The translations under genes and the position numbers were made by a program. A DNA stretch of 64,000 nt from Takakia lepidozioides. Lineage: Eukaryota; Streptophyta; Takakiopsida; Takakiales; Takakiaceae. Positions within the stretch are counted from its first letter, which is position 1; each line of letters starts with the position of its first letter. Shown piece by piece: positions 1 through 10,999 of this stretch. The notes under the pieces are model-generated. The model saw nothing but the letters and a program-made list of their open reading frames with translations. It was not told the DNA's origin and searched no databases. The stretch lies in assembly GCA_030704615.1 (NCBI GenBank), contig CM060734.1:8000001-8064000 (forward strand), written 5' to 3'.

Positions 1-39
1 AATCACATATGCAAAGTTGCAAATGACGAGCATCAAGAA

Positions 40-200
40 GAAATATTCACCCCCGACGTCGTAGGCCCTGCATGAAGTTGAAGAAAACTCAACCTTGGAG
101 AGCAAATGATGGAGGAAAATATGGTTTTGGATCCAGATGACTTTTGTTCACTGCTAAATTTTGCACACGCAGTCATTAAGCATATGGCTTGAGAATGGGA
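40..200 (-). repeat. Dispersed repeat A, copy 1
   Basis: Read on the minus strand this matches segments near 4085-4215, 4425-4610 and 33985-34185 (the last also inverted). Shared pieces include the stretch around TGCATGAAGTTGAAGA, a GGTTTTGG(A/G)TCC core and the ATATG(C/G)...ATGAC segment. No conserved reading frame is apparent. It is probably a fragment of an uncharacterised non-coding transposon. Confidence 0.5.
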
Positions 201-256
201 AAAAAAAAAATCATGTGATTTCACAGGTCTACTAGATCCTTCCAAACTTCGAAAGG

Positions 257-3200
257 ATTGTCAGTTCAAAGCACACACCACTTTCTGGGTGGGGATCATG
301 TCATTCGAGATAAGACTCACCGAGGTTCTGTAGAAGTTATCTGATGTATCTAGATGTCAACGTTGTCTCCTCACAATGGATGCTTGCTACGACTTAGGTG
401 ATTATGTCAAACAACTCCCACAAAGGCAACAACTAGAGCAAGTGATGCAAAATGGCACTAAGACTTTGCGCTATGTAAATCACATGGAGGTGGAAATGTG
501 AATGGGATATCCAGCAAATTATACCCATCATGTGCAAGTAAAGGGAGCCGACAATTACTTAAATGCTCTCATTACAAACATGTACATAAATATTTTTAGC
601 TTATATTTATGACTAGCATAGTGTATCTACGTGGTTTTGTGGAGGGAAAGAATGTGAATTAAATATGATGCAAGAGAGGCCAATTTACAATTGGTCTACA
701 TGAACATCACTAATCGCTTCGGTCGTTAATGTCATCCATTAATTGTACTTCGACCAGGCCTGAGGTCGTCAAGAATTTTCAAACCCCAAAAAAACATCCA
801 GGAAGGACACATAGGGATCAGGCATCCACTCAGTTACGTTCTCGGTCATCGCATAGGAACAAAAAGGAGAAGTTGAAGACCAGCATCCGATGGATGTTGC
901 TAAAATGTAAAGCTCTCATGATTGCATTTCAGAGGACTTTCTTTGGATAAAGCCAAATTTCACTTAGGGAATCCATTGATCCGGAGTGATGGAAACTTGG
1001 AGTGAGGCCGCTTTTCTTGTCTTTCTTGCATCTCTAACATGGGATACTCTAATGATAGTTTGGAACTGTTCGCAGTTGTGAGCATTGTTCAACCAACATT
1101 GTTCTCTCCTTTTGATGATCCTGGTTTAAATTAGTGCAATGTAACCAAGCAACCTCTACATATTGAAATGTGCGTAATTTATGGCCCTTGTTCTTCCGCT
1201 GCAACAAACTCGTTCACAAAATGCTCTTCTTTCACAGCAACCACCGGTTATTTCACAAAATGTTCTTCTTTCGCTCCAATCCATTTGTCTTTTGAGTACA
1301 ACCTCAGCGTAATACATTTGCACAAAGTATTGGCTGATTTCGGCAGAGGCTTTGTGTCCACACACATGTTGGAATTTGGACTTCATATTTTCCATCCAAC
1401 CACGATCTAGGCTAATAACCACGATCTAATCGCTAATCGCTAATCGTTTCATCAGAGATCGTTTCAATGGCTAATGGCTAATCGATAATATTTAATCGAT
1501 AAACTTTAATCGTTAATCGTTATTCCCAAATGGTAGAAGTATTCCTTCAGATTGTTAATCGTACATCGTTATTCGATTGACGATCTGTTCATTTGATGTT
1601 TTATGTTTGATGTTTGATGTTTGCAAAATCATCCGATGTTGTGCTTCTCTCTACCATCATACCTGAGCATGTGCTTGAGTTGATTTGTGACGAAGAGTAT
1701 TGCACCTTTGATCAATGGTCTTGCAATAATATCTTGTTCCTCCAGAAATAATTAGTTGACTTTATTTCATTATTGTATTTGATGGTTTGATGATTTGATG
1801 ATAGATGATTGATGATTTCATGATTTGATGTTCATTTCGAATTAAGGCCAAAGCTTTATACAAAGCAAAATCATTCGATGTTGTGCTTCTCTCTACCATC
1901 CTACCTGAGCATGTGCGCGCGTTTTTCTCTGACGAAGAGTATTGCATGGATTGCAATTGCGTCGTTATGTGACAAAACCATTCGAATTCGTCAAGGAATC
2001 GAGGATGTCACCAAAGAAGTTTAGTATATGCCTAATCCGGCGCTCTCTATAAGTTATTTAATAAATCTAGATGTCATCGTTGTCTCCGGACAGTGGAGAC
2101 AACGAACTTGAAAACTAATAACAACGATATTGAAATAAGGGCAAAGCTTTACCAAAGCGAAATCATCCAATGTTGTGCTTATTTCTACCATCCTACTTGA
2201 GCATGTGTGCGAGTTTTTGGTGATGGCGGTCGAGAGGAGGGAGAACCCACTTGTATGTCTCTCTCCTCCTTTAGATTCCGAGCTGCTTTCTCAAGCTCTT
2301 GGATTTTTTCGATGATATTGTTGTCCTTTCGAATTCGTCAAGGAATCGAGGATGTCACCAAAGAAGTTTAGTATGCGCCTAATCCGAGGTTCTCTAGAAG
2401 TTTTATACAAAGCAAAATCATTCGATGTTGTGCTTTTCTCTACCATCCTACCTGAGCATGTGCGCACATTTTTCTGTGACGAAGAGTATTGCATCAATTG
2501 CAATTGCGTCGTTCTGTGAAAAAACCATTCGAATTCGTCAAGGAATCGAGGATGTCACCAAAGAAGTTTAGTGTGCGCCTAATCCGACGTTCTCTTGAAG
2601 TTATCTAATGTATCTAGATGTGAACGTTGTCTCCGGACAGTGGAGACAACGATCTTGAAAACCAATAACCGCAATCTTGAAATAAAGCCAAAGTTTTTAC
2701 AAAGCGAAATCATCCGATGTTGTGCTTATCTCTACCATCCTACCTGAGCATGTGCGCGAGTTTTTTGTGATGACATTCGAGGGGAGGGAGAACCCAGTTG
2801 TCTGTCTCTCTCCTTCTTTAGATTTTGAGGTGCTTTCTCAAGCTCTTGGATTTTTTCGATGAGATTGTCCACCTTTCGAATTTGTCAAGGAATCGAGGAT
2901 GCCACCAAAGAAGTTTAGTATGCGCCTAGTCCAAGGTTCCCTAGAAGTTATCTGATGTATCTACATGTCAACGTTGTCTCCTGACATTGGATGTCTGCTA
3001 TGACTTAGGTGATTATGTCAAACAACTCCCACAAAGGCAACGACGTGCAACTGGAGCAAGTGATGCAAATTGGCACCAAGACTCTACGCTACATATATAT
3101 ATATATGACGCCTCCTGAAGGGAGCGTAACTTATGGTGTCTCTTCACTACAAGGGCTACTACCTTCCAGCAAGGTGGACACCTTCATGCAAGGGCTACCT

Positions 3201-3700
3201 TCCAGTGAAAGGTGGAACCATGACACACACCAGACCGTGGTTTAACCCACAACCACATCCAACGTGGTATGTGCCCATTATCACTGGGCTCATGCTGGTT
3301 GTCAAACTCTACGCTATGTAAATCACATGGAGGTGGAAATGTTAATGGGATCTCATCCGATATACAAAGCGAAATCATCCGAGGTTGTGCTTCTCTCTAC
3401 CATCCTACCTGAGCATGTGCGCGTGTTTTTGTGTGACGAAGAGTATTGGGGGCCGATTGCAATTGCGTCATTCTGTGACAAAATCTTTCGAATTCGTCAA
3501 GGAATCTAGGATGCCACCAAAGAAGTTTAGCATGCACATAATCCGAGGTTCTCTACAAGTTATCTGATGTATCTAGATGTCAACGTTGTCTCCTAACAGT
3601 GGATGTCTGCTAGTTACGACTTAGGTGATTATGTCAAACAACTCCCACAAAGGCAACGACGTGCAACTGTAGTGCAACAATGTGCAATTGTATTGTATTC
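257..3700. repeat. Repeat B: scattered, rearranged copies of a ~250-bp sequence
   Basis: Diverged copies of one sequence lie at roughly 297-480, 1627-1720, 1867-2110, 2150-2240, 2324-2640, 2704-2990 and 3366-3660. Shared words include GATGTTGTGCTTCTCTCTAC, CTACCTGAGCATGTGCGCG, GACGAAGAGTATTGC and GTCAACGTTGTCTCC. Several copies read in one frame as L-L-S-T-I-L-P-E-H-V-R followed by a C-D-E-E-Y-like motif, so the unit probably derives from a coding exon of an unidentified element. Copies are truncated at different points, which suggests serial local duplication. I do not recognise the parent gene. Confidence 0.6.
1425..1580. repeat. (CTAATCG)-like short tandem tract
   Basis: Degenerate repeats of CTAATCG / TTAATCG cover about 150 bp inside the repeat-B region, and are followed by TTTGATGTTTGATGTTTG-type and GATTTGATGAT-type simple runs to about 1835. 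No coding content is seen. Confidence 0.7.
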
Positions 3701-4085
3701 ATGATTTGATTTGATGATTTGTTTATTTGAAGTTTGATTTTGAAATAAGGCCAAAACTTTATACACCAAGTGATCTTCAACAAGAATGATCTGCTTCAGT
3801 TCCTTCATCTGGGTGATAAATCAGTCTCTGCTTTTACTGTGTTGGTTCATCATTTTCATCATTAATTAAAAGCTTCAATGATCATTGGCCTTCTATGGAG
3901 ACAGTGCAAAAAAAAGATGCAAGCATTCTCCATGCATTCTATCTCCAACCAATGTCTCTGTCAATTCAAAAAACAACTCAGTGCCAAAACTTCCTAGTTT
4001 TCTAAATCCATTTTCATCTTTGTTGTATCACGGGGAAAGCTTGCAACGTCTTTACATTCTAGAGTCTGTTGAGGAAATAAATTTT
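3700..4085. other. No recognisable gene
   Basis: AT-rich sequence with TTTGATGATTTG-type simple runs. All frames are broken and no repeat partner was found elsewhere in the window. Confidence 0.5.
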
Positions 4086-4215
4086 TATTCCATTAACCAT
4101 ATGCTTAATGACAACATGTGCAATGTGCATGCAAAATTTGGCAGTGAACAGACATCATCTGCACCCAAAACCATATTTTCTTCCCTCATTTGAGTTCTCT
4201 TCAAGTTCATGCATT
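4085..4215 (+). repeat. Dispersed repeat A, copy 2
   Basis: Plus-orientation copy of repeat A, containing CATATGCTTAATGACAACAT and the CCAAAACCATATTTTCTTCC core that recurs near 4490 and, inverted, near 120 and 34100. Confidence 0.5.
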
Positions 4216-4424
4216 GTTGATGAGCATATTTCTTAATGTTGCTTATCTTTTGAAATTTGCATATGTGATTCGGACATACTGAAGCGCGTGTGGACCAAAT
4301 ATGAGCTTGAACCAAGTTCATTCAATGGGTCATTAAAGTATTGAACACATCTATGTGTTTTAGAGACGAAAAACTGCATTTCGTTTGCACATGATTTTAT
4401 TTTTATTCTGTTCTTTAAATCATA

Positions 4425-4610
4425 TGCTTAATGACAACATATGCAATGTGCGTGAAAAAATTGAGAGTGAATAAAAACCATTTGGCCCCAAAACCGTATT
4501 TTCTTCCCTCATTTGCACTCCAAAGTTGAGTTGTCTTCAACTTCATGCACTATGCATAGAGAGTTCTGCAATAGTGAACGCAGAAAACACTTTTTTATTT
4601 TTTATTTATT
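4425..4610 (+). repeat. Dispersed repeat A, copy 3
   Basis: The longest plus-orientation copy of repeat A. It ends in GTTCTGCAATAGTGAACGC followed by a T-rich tract. The same end is seen inverted at 33995-34060. Confidence 0.55.
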
Positions 4611-4689
4611 TTTGGTCGAATATTTGCACGGATGTAGTGGTGCAAGGGTCAATTCATTCAGAACAAAACACAACCAAAAAACAATTATT

Positions 4690-5235
4690 ACGTGCAGCAG
4701 CATCCCCAATCCTAGACCCCCAGGCCCGAGGGCACTTGCGACGCCCCAGCAGGCATGCGATTGCGGAGAATCGCAACCTCGCCATTGTGGCATTTCAGCG
4801 GCGTCTGGACGTCACAAAACCCAGCGCGAGCTGACTCGGCCCTCCCCACGCGCCTAAGTGTGAGGGGGTGTTGTTTCGATTCCTTGCGGGAGTGTCGTAG
4901 AGGGTACGTGCGACGCTCGGGTGTCACAACCCCTAGCTCGGTCATTCCCAACAGCAGCGACGTGGTGGAATCGCAAAGCAGGCGAAGCGTCACCGGAGCG
5001 GCACGGCGGCGACGGGTCGACGTCGCAATTTCCGGGCCGGGCGCCTGCGCAGCGCTGCAGTCGTAGGAGGGTCGTCGCGTCCGGCGCGCCCGGGGTCCCA
5101 GCGTCGCTAACCCCCCCTAAATGTAGTAGTGTCTGATCACCTGATGCCCCTGTGACACCCATCTTTATTATAGGGCCCACCCCGAAAGGGGGGCAGTAGC
5201 CGCAAGGCAAAGTGGCTCTTAGTTACGCCGGCCTC
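4690..5235. other. GC-rich island, possible LTR or promoter remnant
   Basis: About 550 bp of strongly GC- and CpG-rich DNA between AT-rich flanks. It contains a TATTATAGGGCCCACC stretch near 5167 and CpG-dense words such as GGGTCGACGTCGC. Open frames of about 100 codons exist on both strands but look compositional. It lies just downstream of the minus-strand retroelement at 5.4-8.3 kb and could be part of its 3' region or an unrelated LTR. No terminal repeat partner was found. Confidence 0.35.
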
Positions 5236-5247
5236 GGCCGGAGTCTT

Positions 5248-5266
5248 CTCTCTCTCTCTCTCTCTG
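5248..5266. repeat. (TC)n microsatellite
   Basis: An uninterrupted CT dinucleotide run of about nine units at the end of the GC-rich island. Confidence 0.9.
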
Positions 5267-5385
5267 CGTCAACATCTGCCTGTACTGCTTGAGTTTCTTG
5301 CTTCTGCCGCTGCCATTTCTGTTCCCATTCAGATCGGCGTTCCTCTAGGTGGTTGTACGGCGGAGCATAGCGCTCTTCTGGTCCT

Positions 5386-5985
5386 CTAAGACCGCAGTTG
5401 TAAGCTCATGGTTACATGTTGTTTGGGCTGCTGCAAGCTCCTGCTGGTGCTTGCTTTGAGGTGCTCCAGGATCATATTAAGTTGCTCTGGGGTTATGTAA
5501 TTTTTGGCTCTGTTCATGTATATCGTCGCCTGATTCAGAGCTTGTACTGCCTGGAGAACGGCATTGCCTGGTGTCTCCTCCAATACTGTGTCCCAAGATG
5601 TTGTCTAAGACTTGCTGTGATAGCAATAATCCAAATTGGAATGGTTCTCTTGCTGGGTGAACTGCTATTGTCCCTGCGTCGCCTCCACCGCTTGCTGCTG
5701 CTGTGAAACTATGCTTTCCACCTCCCTTGTTTGCTGCTCCATTTGTGTGGGTATTTCTGGCTGTTGATCCTCTCCTTGTCTTTGCAGTGTAGAATCGGCC
5801 GTGGAAGTGAGCATTATTTCCGCCATCGTGCTCATCGTACCTTCGTCTATCCGGGCCCTCTTTGCAAGTCCGCCCTCCTCCTGCAATGGTTGTTCTTCCT
5901 CTTCTTGCCCTGTGGCTGTCTCACTCCCATCCTCCTGATCCACTATTTCTGCTCCTATAGGATCGTCTTGTGGGGCCACTGGAGG
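5386..5985 (-). pseudogene. Gln/Glu-rich tail downstream of a retroelement RNase H domain
   Basis: Minus-strand frames of 104 and 65 codons lie immediately downstream, in transcription order, of the RNase H domain at 5990-6400. The first is acidic and Gln-rich (runs of Glu, QQQQ, an AKRAR basic patch). The second (5386-5583) reads like a short helical segment with NQATIYMNRAKNYITPEQL. They are probably the C-terminal extension of the retroelement polyprotein, now split by frameshifts. No catalytic motif is visible. Confidence 0.4.
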
Positions 5986-5989
5986 TTTA

Positions 5990-6400
5990 GAGGCGCCTTC
6001 TTGGGCAAGCAGGTCGGCTGCCTCGTTCCCTTGGATGCCAGTGTGTGAACGGACTTTAAGGAAGTGGATGGGGTGGTTTTTGGATATAGCGAGGCTGACG
6101 ATGGTTGTGATGAGGTTGCAGTCTGGGTGGTGATGATGGGGGGATGGGCGGGAAATGTGGTTCCGGATAAGAAAAAGTGAGGTGAGACTATCCGTGAAAT
6201 ATAGTATGGGGGGGGGGGGGGGGGGGGGAAGGCGTCCAAGAGGGATATTGCTTTGAATATGGCCATGAATTCCGCTGGTAATATACTGGTAGGGCCAGGA
6301 AGTCTCAGAGCAGTGCCAGTATTAGTGGCGGTGTGGTATACTCCATAGCGAGCATTAGGCTTGATCAGGGAACCATCGGTATAGTGGGAGTTAGATGAGG
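5990..6400 (-). pseudogene. Retroelement RNase H domain (decayed)
   Basis: The hallmarks of type I RNase H appear in order on the minus strand. YTDGS (first catalytic Asp) is encoded near 6370-6384 and is followed by ARYGVYH. AEFMAI (catalytic Glu) comes next, then after a frameshift the C-terminal HTGIQGNEAADLLAQEG block at 5993-6045, with the usual His...Asn-x-x-Ala-Asp pattern. The domain would cleave the RNA strand of RNA/DNA hybrids during reverse transcription. A 20-bp poly-G/poly-C run near 6209-6228 lies within it. No reverse-transcriptase domain was found between this and the upstream segments, so the element is incomplete. Frames change at least twice. Confidence 0.6.
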
Positions 6401-6759
6401 GGAATCTGAGAGGGATTTTAGTTCTATATATTGAGGGTAAAGGAGGTGTGGGTGATGGTGGTGTGGTCTGGGGAGGGCACGGTCACGCCCTTCCCCAATC
6501 CTTGTTTATTTTGAGGGTGGGAATTGCAAGTGTTGGGTCGGTACAGGGGAGGGTGGACCTGGGTGGTGGGAGATAGGGTGGTGGACAGCCGCCTTCATTT
6601 TGTAGGTCCTAGTTAGAATGTGGTCTAGTTGATTCAGGAAGGGCTCTGGAATGTCGGGGGGGGGGGGGGGGAGGCGTGTTGGACAAGAAGGATTAGGGTC
6701 AGAGATGATTCCTTGTGACGGAGGTATTTGGGGAGAGGCGGGGTGTGTACATATTTGAG

Positions 6760-7038
6760 CTAGTTTGGATCGACTGTGGCTAGTAGGGTAACCCCTGCTG
6801 GTAGGCGGAGAAGGGGGTGGGAGTTGTCAGGTGTTTTTTGGTGTGTGAGGATGAGTATAGTGAGGGAATGAGGGCTTGATTGAGCGGCAAAACGGGCCCA
6901 TTGGAGAGCGTCGTGCGAAGGGGTACCCGGAGGAGGGTGGGCAAGACCTCTGCCAGCCCATGTGTGCTGAGTGGCAGTACCTCTGGCACTGAAGATGCAA
7001 TCTCTATAGTGTGGGCTGGCAAATGATGGTAACTCCAT
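6760..7038 (-). pseudogene. Possible Dam-like N6-adenine methyltransferase segment
   Basis: A 92-codon minus-strand frame between the chromodomain frame and the RNase H domain. It reads FASPHYRDC... followed by a Trp, then HPPPG, then ALQWARFAA and a hydrophobic TILILTHQ strand. Phage and DIRS-type Dam methyltransferases have a similar order: a D-x-FAS-x-x-N-like start, an NPP(Y/W) catalytic motif, an aliphatic/Trp helix and a hydrophobic strand. Here the Asn of NPPY would be His, so it would be inactive even if the assignment is right. The alternative is an unrelated linker region. Assignment is by pattern only. Confidence 0.3.
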
Positions 7039-7273
7039 AGGGCAGGTAAGCGGGCTGAGCGAGTTAGGTGAAAAGAGTTGATGAGCAGGGTGAGGATGTC
7101 GTGAGGTATGGGGCGTTGGCCGTGGCTAGTCTATTGAGAGTGCGTGGGTTTTTTTGGGGGGGTTCTTTGTAATTATATCTTTCTATGAGCCAGCATAGTT
7201 CGGTAGCAAAATCTTGTTTGAAGGGTTAGAGGGTTTGCTGATGTGTGGTTGGAGTGGAGTATCGCGCCCACAG

Positions 7274-8248
7274 CTAGGCGAGCCTAGTGTTAGGGATACA
7301 ACCCAGGAAGCAATCGTGTGTGGCGTTGATGTTGGAAAGGCGAGGGCCGAGATACACCATTGGAAGATCGTGGTTGATGTCTTTGTCCGGGTTGCATTCG
7401 GTTATGCAAACTCGTATATTGGGGGCCATTAATGGGGTGTGTATGTATCGGTTGTCCGCTGATTGGGCGGGAGAAGCATGTTGTTGGTGTATATGAGTTA
7501 GGTAGTTAGAATTAGTGCATTTGTGAAAGTCAGTGAGGAGGGAGAGATTGTGGTCAGGGTCACAGTCATCATGGGGGCCGAAGAGGTCATCTTCGATTTG
7601 CCATGTGTTATCATCGGCTGGGTAGCCAGCCCATTTGCAGTAATAGTATGTATCGACACATGTGGCTCCGAAGGAGTCTAGTGATGTTTGGGTTTTTATT
7701 CCATGAATCGCTTCAATGATGAAGGCATGAGGGTTGTCAGGGTTGTGTGGGGGTGTTGGGGGAGGCGTCAGTGGGCCAGCATGAGGGGGGGTCTGGGTAT
7801 CAGACACATTGATGTAGGGAATAGGAGTAGTTAGGGGGTCCTCATGACTGCATGGGTCATGTCGAGTGGGTGATAGTGGGCGGGATGGGGTGGGGTCGGT
7901 GGAGGCGGCATTATGGTTGTTGTATGATGTTCTGAGCTTCTGGAAAATGGAAACAGCCGGGGTAGTTCTGTATTGGGTCTTGGGGCATGTGAGGGAAGAA
8001 TAGACAAGGGAGCGCACAGTCAAGGGTACATGATGATGAGGGGTGGCAGAATAGGATACGGAGGTAGTGTAGGTACGACTGGTTTTGGCCGTAGCTCTGA
8101 AGTGTTTAAGGGTAAATGTAGCGGGTTTTAGGAGGCGGTGCCCCGTGGCGGTGGTAAGTTGGGTAAGTGTGGTAATATGCCATTCTTTGAAATACGTAAG
8201 GAGAGGTGTTTTTTGTTTGGGACGCAGAGAGAGATAGACATCGAACAA
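7274..8248 (-). CDS. Chromodomain-containing retroelement protein
   Basis: The longest uninterrupted frame here, 324 codons. Residues about 175-224 form a chromodomain: FIIEAIHG, then TYYYCKWAGYP-x-DDNTW, then a short acidic helix. The aromatic-cage Tyr and Trp positions and the KWxGYPxxxNTW signature are present. Residues 1-60 are basic and Thr-rich, and 110-175 are Pro-rich and low-complexity. Chromodomains in plant chromoviruses sit at the integrase C-terminus and steer insertion to marked chromatin. Here it lies upstream of a Dam-like segment and an RNase H domain, which is not Ty3 order. The first codon is not certain; neighbours downstream are frameshifted, so the element as a whole is dead. 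Confidence 0.6.
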   Translation of the reverse strand: MFDVYLSLRPKQKTPLLTYFKEWHITTLTQLTTATGHRLLKPATFTLKHFRATAKTSRTYTTSVSYSATPHHHVPLTVRSLVYSSLTCPKTQYRTTPAVSIFQKLRTSYNNHNAASTDPTPSRPLSPTRHDPCSHEDPLTTPIPYINVSDTQTPPHAGPLTPPPTPPHNPDNPHAFIIEAIHGIKTQTSLDSFGATCVDTYYYCKWAGYPADDNTWQIEDDLFGPHDDCDPDHNLSLLTDFHKCTNSNYLTHIHQQHASPAQSADNRYIHTPLMAPNIRVCITECNPDKDINHDLPMVYLGPRLSNINATHDCFLGCIPNTRLA

Positions 8249-9260
8249 CAGAGACAGAAATTGAGACGCTCACAGAATGACTCAAAGCCACTAAAGCCCA
8301 GATGACAAAGGTTCTGACCAGCAATACCACACTGCTGCAGCATAGGGAAGAAGCTAAGAGCAGGTATTTCACAACAAATACAGAAAGGGACATTGCCCTA
8401 GGCAATGAGCAGGAATGGAAGCAGGAATAGAAGCAGCAGTTGGAGAAATTTTGACTCTTAAGGCAGGGCTAGATGCAGCAGACGCAGCCCTGACTCGTAC
8501 ATGGATAAACGAAGGGAATCCCTTTGAGATAAAGAAACTCAACAGGGAGATGTTGCAGTGAATCAAAATCCAATTGGCAAAATTGGTGACAGACATTCAT
8601 GAGGAATTCCTGCCACCAAAGCCATAACAAGAAGAATTCATGGATCAAGATGAACAGGAAGAACAAGACCATGAACAAGAACAGTAAGCACCAATACAAT
8701 CAACAACAACAGCACCAGCACAGACACCACCAGCAAACACAACCACCACAGCTTGAAGGGCACAAGTACAGGCCACAGCAAGGCCATCCACCCAAGAGGT
8801 AACCAATGTGCCATTATCAAGCATTCTTGTGGCATCAGCTAGGCCCAGCAAATCCCAGACATGTTGGAAAAGGTATTCAAGGCCTTAACCCCCTGCAGGT
8901 CATTAGGCCAACTACATATGCTCAATCAGACACTCATACCTTTGAAGTACAGAATGCGGCCACTGGGCAAGGATGACATGTGGTCAGGGGCAGAATTAGT
9001 AGAATTCTGGCGCCAAGCTCCCCTGGAGTACAAGGAGTTGGTGGCCTATATGTGGGCAGTGGGGCAGTTGAAGATCAACCCCAATCCAGCAGTTGATGTG
9101 GGGTTGCCCAAGCTTTTACATTGGCAGCTACCTTTACAGGATGTTCAACACAATGCGGGCAAGCTGTACACCGATACCAGAGCATTGAGCAGGATACGCA
9201 CTGGGAATTGCCCAAATCCCAGCCACCAGAGAGAGTCTCTGGCACCTCAACGTACATAGA
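8210..9260 (+). pseudogene. Decayed coiled-coil and Gln/Pro-rich frame, possibly Gag-like
   Basis: On the plus strand a charged heptad-like region (about 8220-8450) is followed by DAADAALTRTWINEGNPFEI and a KLNREML-x-IKIQLAKLVTDIHEEF helix. A DEQEEQDHEQEQ / Thr-Ala-Pro stretch comes next, then a 132-codon frame (8861-9259) containing SGAELVEFWRQAP. The frame is interrupted by about six stops, mostly TAG or TGA replacing Gln- or Arg-like positions, so it is a decayed gene and not random DNA. It diverges from the minus-strand chromodomain frame. Coiled coil plus low complexity is compatible with a Gag-like protein, but there is no zinc knuckle and I do not recognise it. Confidence 0.35.
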
Positions 9261-9559
9261 CCGACCTCTGTATGCAGAATTGTAGCATCAGACAAAGGAT
9301 CACTATCAACCTTTGCTACTGGACAGAGACCACCCCTTGACAGACACAAGAACCCAAGCGGTTTAATTGGTTGATAGGCAGCAGGGCAACCAGATATATT
9401 GTGACCTGGACAAATGAGGAACTGCTCACATATCGCGAGACCCTTTCCACTAAGATCGACGGCATACGTAAGGATGGACACTCAGAGCATCCAGATCAGG
9501 AAAGCTTGCCCATACAATAACCAAAGGAGACAACAGACAGTGACGATAATAAGAACAAT

Positions 9560-9709
9560 GTCCTCATATTTGATATGCGCAGGCGCATACCCGTTTTTTT
9601 TTTTTTTTTTTTTTTTTCACAATATTTTTTTTAATTGTTTTTGTTTCTTATATAGAACAGTGAAAAAAAAAAACAGTGCCCTCATATTTGGTATGCGCCG
9701 CACATACCC

Positions 9710-9780
<71 letters not shown>

Positions 9781-9875
9781 TATATTTATACAGAATAGTG
9801 AAAAAACAACAAAAAAACAGTGTCATCATATTTGGTATGCACAGGCGCATACCCGTCTTCATAAAATAAAATAAA
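9560..9875. repeat. ~130-bp triplicated minisatellite with embedded poly-T and (TTA)n
   Basis: Three copies of TTTG(A/G)TATGCRC...CATACCCG lie at about 9569-9595, 9687-9712 and 9831-9856. The first is followed by a 23-T run, the second by about 25 TTA/ATT triplets (9711-9785), the third by (ATAAA)n. The unit ends in a short palindrome, TATGCGCAGGCGCATA. Confidence 0.85.
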
Positions 9876-9893
9876 ATAAAAATCCATAATTTC

Positions 9894-10687
9894 TACCGTA
9901 GTGGAAGATAGATTAGGCACTTTAGTGCCTAATAATTATTAAATCTGGAATATTCTCTTTAGGCACCCTCAAAAAAAAAATATATAGATTAGGCACATGT
10001 CATCCATGATTTCTGATGTTTAGGCACCTTTCATCACTTGGAACTCTCTCCTTTCATCCCCTCCATCTTCATTCCAAAGACAAACCCTAGGACAAGTTTT
10101 GTCCTTTGCAATAGTGCTCTCTCTTTTGTAATGGAGATGGCGTCAGAGAGCATAGTACACGGGACGGACGCAGATGTAGAGATGGCTTAACAGTGGAGGA
10201 AGTGAGGCTATGAGAGCCAATTTTACAGAGGCTTTGTTTACAACCACATATTCTCAAGTGGAAGTGGAAGGGATTCCTAGTTGCTCAGAGATACCAGACT
10301 TCTATCTTGATGTTGAGGTGGTGGAGAGCATGAGTCGCTACCTTGGAAATTTGCACATTGAAGACTCAGATATACCTAACTTGAATGGTGATCAAGAATT
10401 CAATGATGAACATATGCAGAATGTTCGAGACTCATTGGAAGGTCCTATGGAGGTTGTATGGACCTAGGGAATTGGCCTATATTTTTTGAATATTTATGAT
10501 TTTTATTTTATTTTGCTTTCAATAGGCTTTTAATAGAAGTTATATAGAGTTTAGAGAATTTTATTGAATTAGGCACTTTCATGTTATTTTTCCAGCCTTT
10601 TAGGCAGAAATATTGAAAAATCACATATTTGCTTAGGTTTAAAAAATAAAATAAAAATTATGCCTAATTTGCTGTTCCACTACAGTA
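9894..10687. mobile_element. Non-autonomous DNA transposon with ~27-bp TIRs
   Basis: The left end TACCGTAGTGGAAGATAGAT (9894 onward) matches the inverted right end ending at 10687 (reverse complement begins TACTGTAGTGGAACAGCAAA). The shared continuation is ATTAGGCA. The flanks are TTC on both sides, a possible 3-bp target duplication. Subterminal AGGCAC / TTAGGCA words recur internally at 9918, 9960, 9993, 10020 and 10570. Length is 794 bp. No transposase is present. Superfamily is uncertain: 3-bp duplications suit PIF/Harbinger or CACTA, but the terminal bases fit neither exactly. Confidence 0.7.
10210..10467 (+). CDS. 85-codon frame inside the TIR element, function unknown
   Basis: Begins ATG and encodes an acidic peptide with VEVEGIPSCSEIPDFYLD and many Asp/Glu, ending ...VVWT. 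It follows a short upstream reading frame starting ATGGAGATGGCG at 10131. It could be a captured host-gene fragment or chance. No homolog is recognised. Confidence 0.25.
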   Translation: MRANFTEALFTTTYSQVEVEGIPSCSEIPDFYLDVEVVESMSRYLGNLHIEDSDIPNLNGDQEFNDEHMQNVRDSLEGPMEVVWT

Positions 10688-10689
10688 TT

Positions 10690-10990
10690 CCCGCTTTGTC
10701 ATTGTTGAATAATTTCCTATTTCCGCTCTGTCATTGTTGAGTTGTCATTTTTTGGCTTCCTCGGATATAGGGTCGTTATACCGTAATCCACGAAAATACG
10801 TCCCATTTCTTAATGTTTTGACGACCCATCCATGCTCATAATCATATAAATTTATATTATGGGCTCACGATTTCCAGCTCACCGCTCACCGCTCACCGCT
10901 TACTGCTCACGGTTTAGCGTCCCTGTGTGGTGAGAGATTCTCCATAAAAAGGCACTGATTTTCGATGCCCTATGCGGATGCCAAATATCA
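10690..10990. other. Unassigned DNA with short direct repeats
   Basis: TTTCCGCTCTGTCATTGTTGA is preceded by the similar CCCGCTTTGTCATTGTTGA. A (GCTCACC)n-like tract lies at 10877-10912. No coding signal. Confidence 0.6.
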
Positions 10991-10999
10991 GACTAAATT

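Noticed and set aside
4854-5210. Overlapping ~100-codon frames in the GC-rich island as genes, or as rDNA
   Set aside because: Frames are open on both strands because of GC content; no rRNA core sequence is recognisable.
9700-9800. Frame of about 150 codons across 9414-9869
   Set aside because: It consists of poly-Phe and poly-Leu/Tyr encoded by poly-T and (TTA)n microsatellites.
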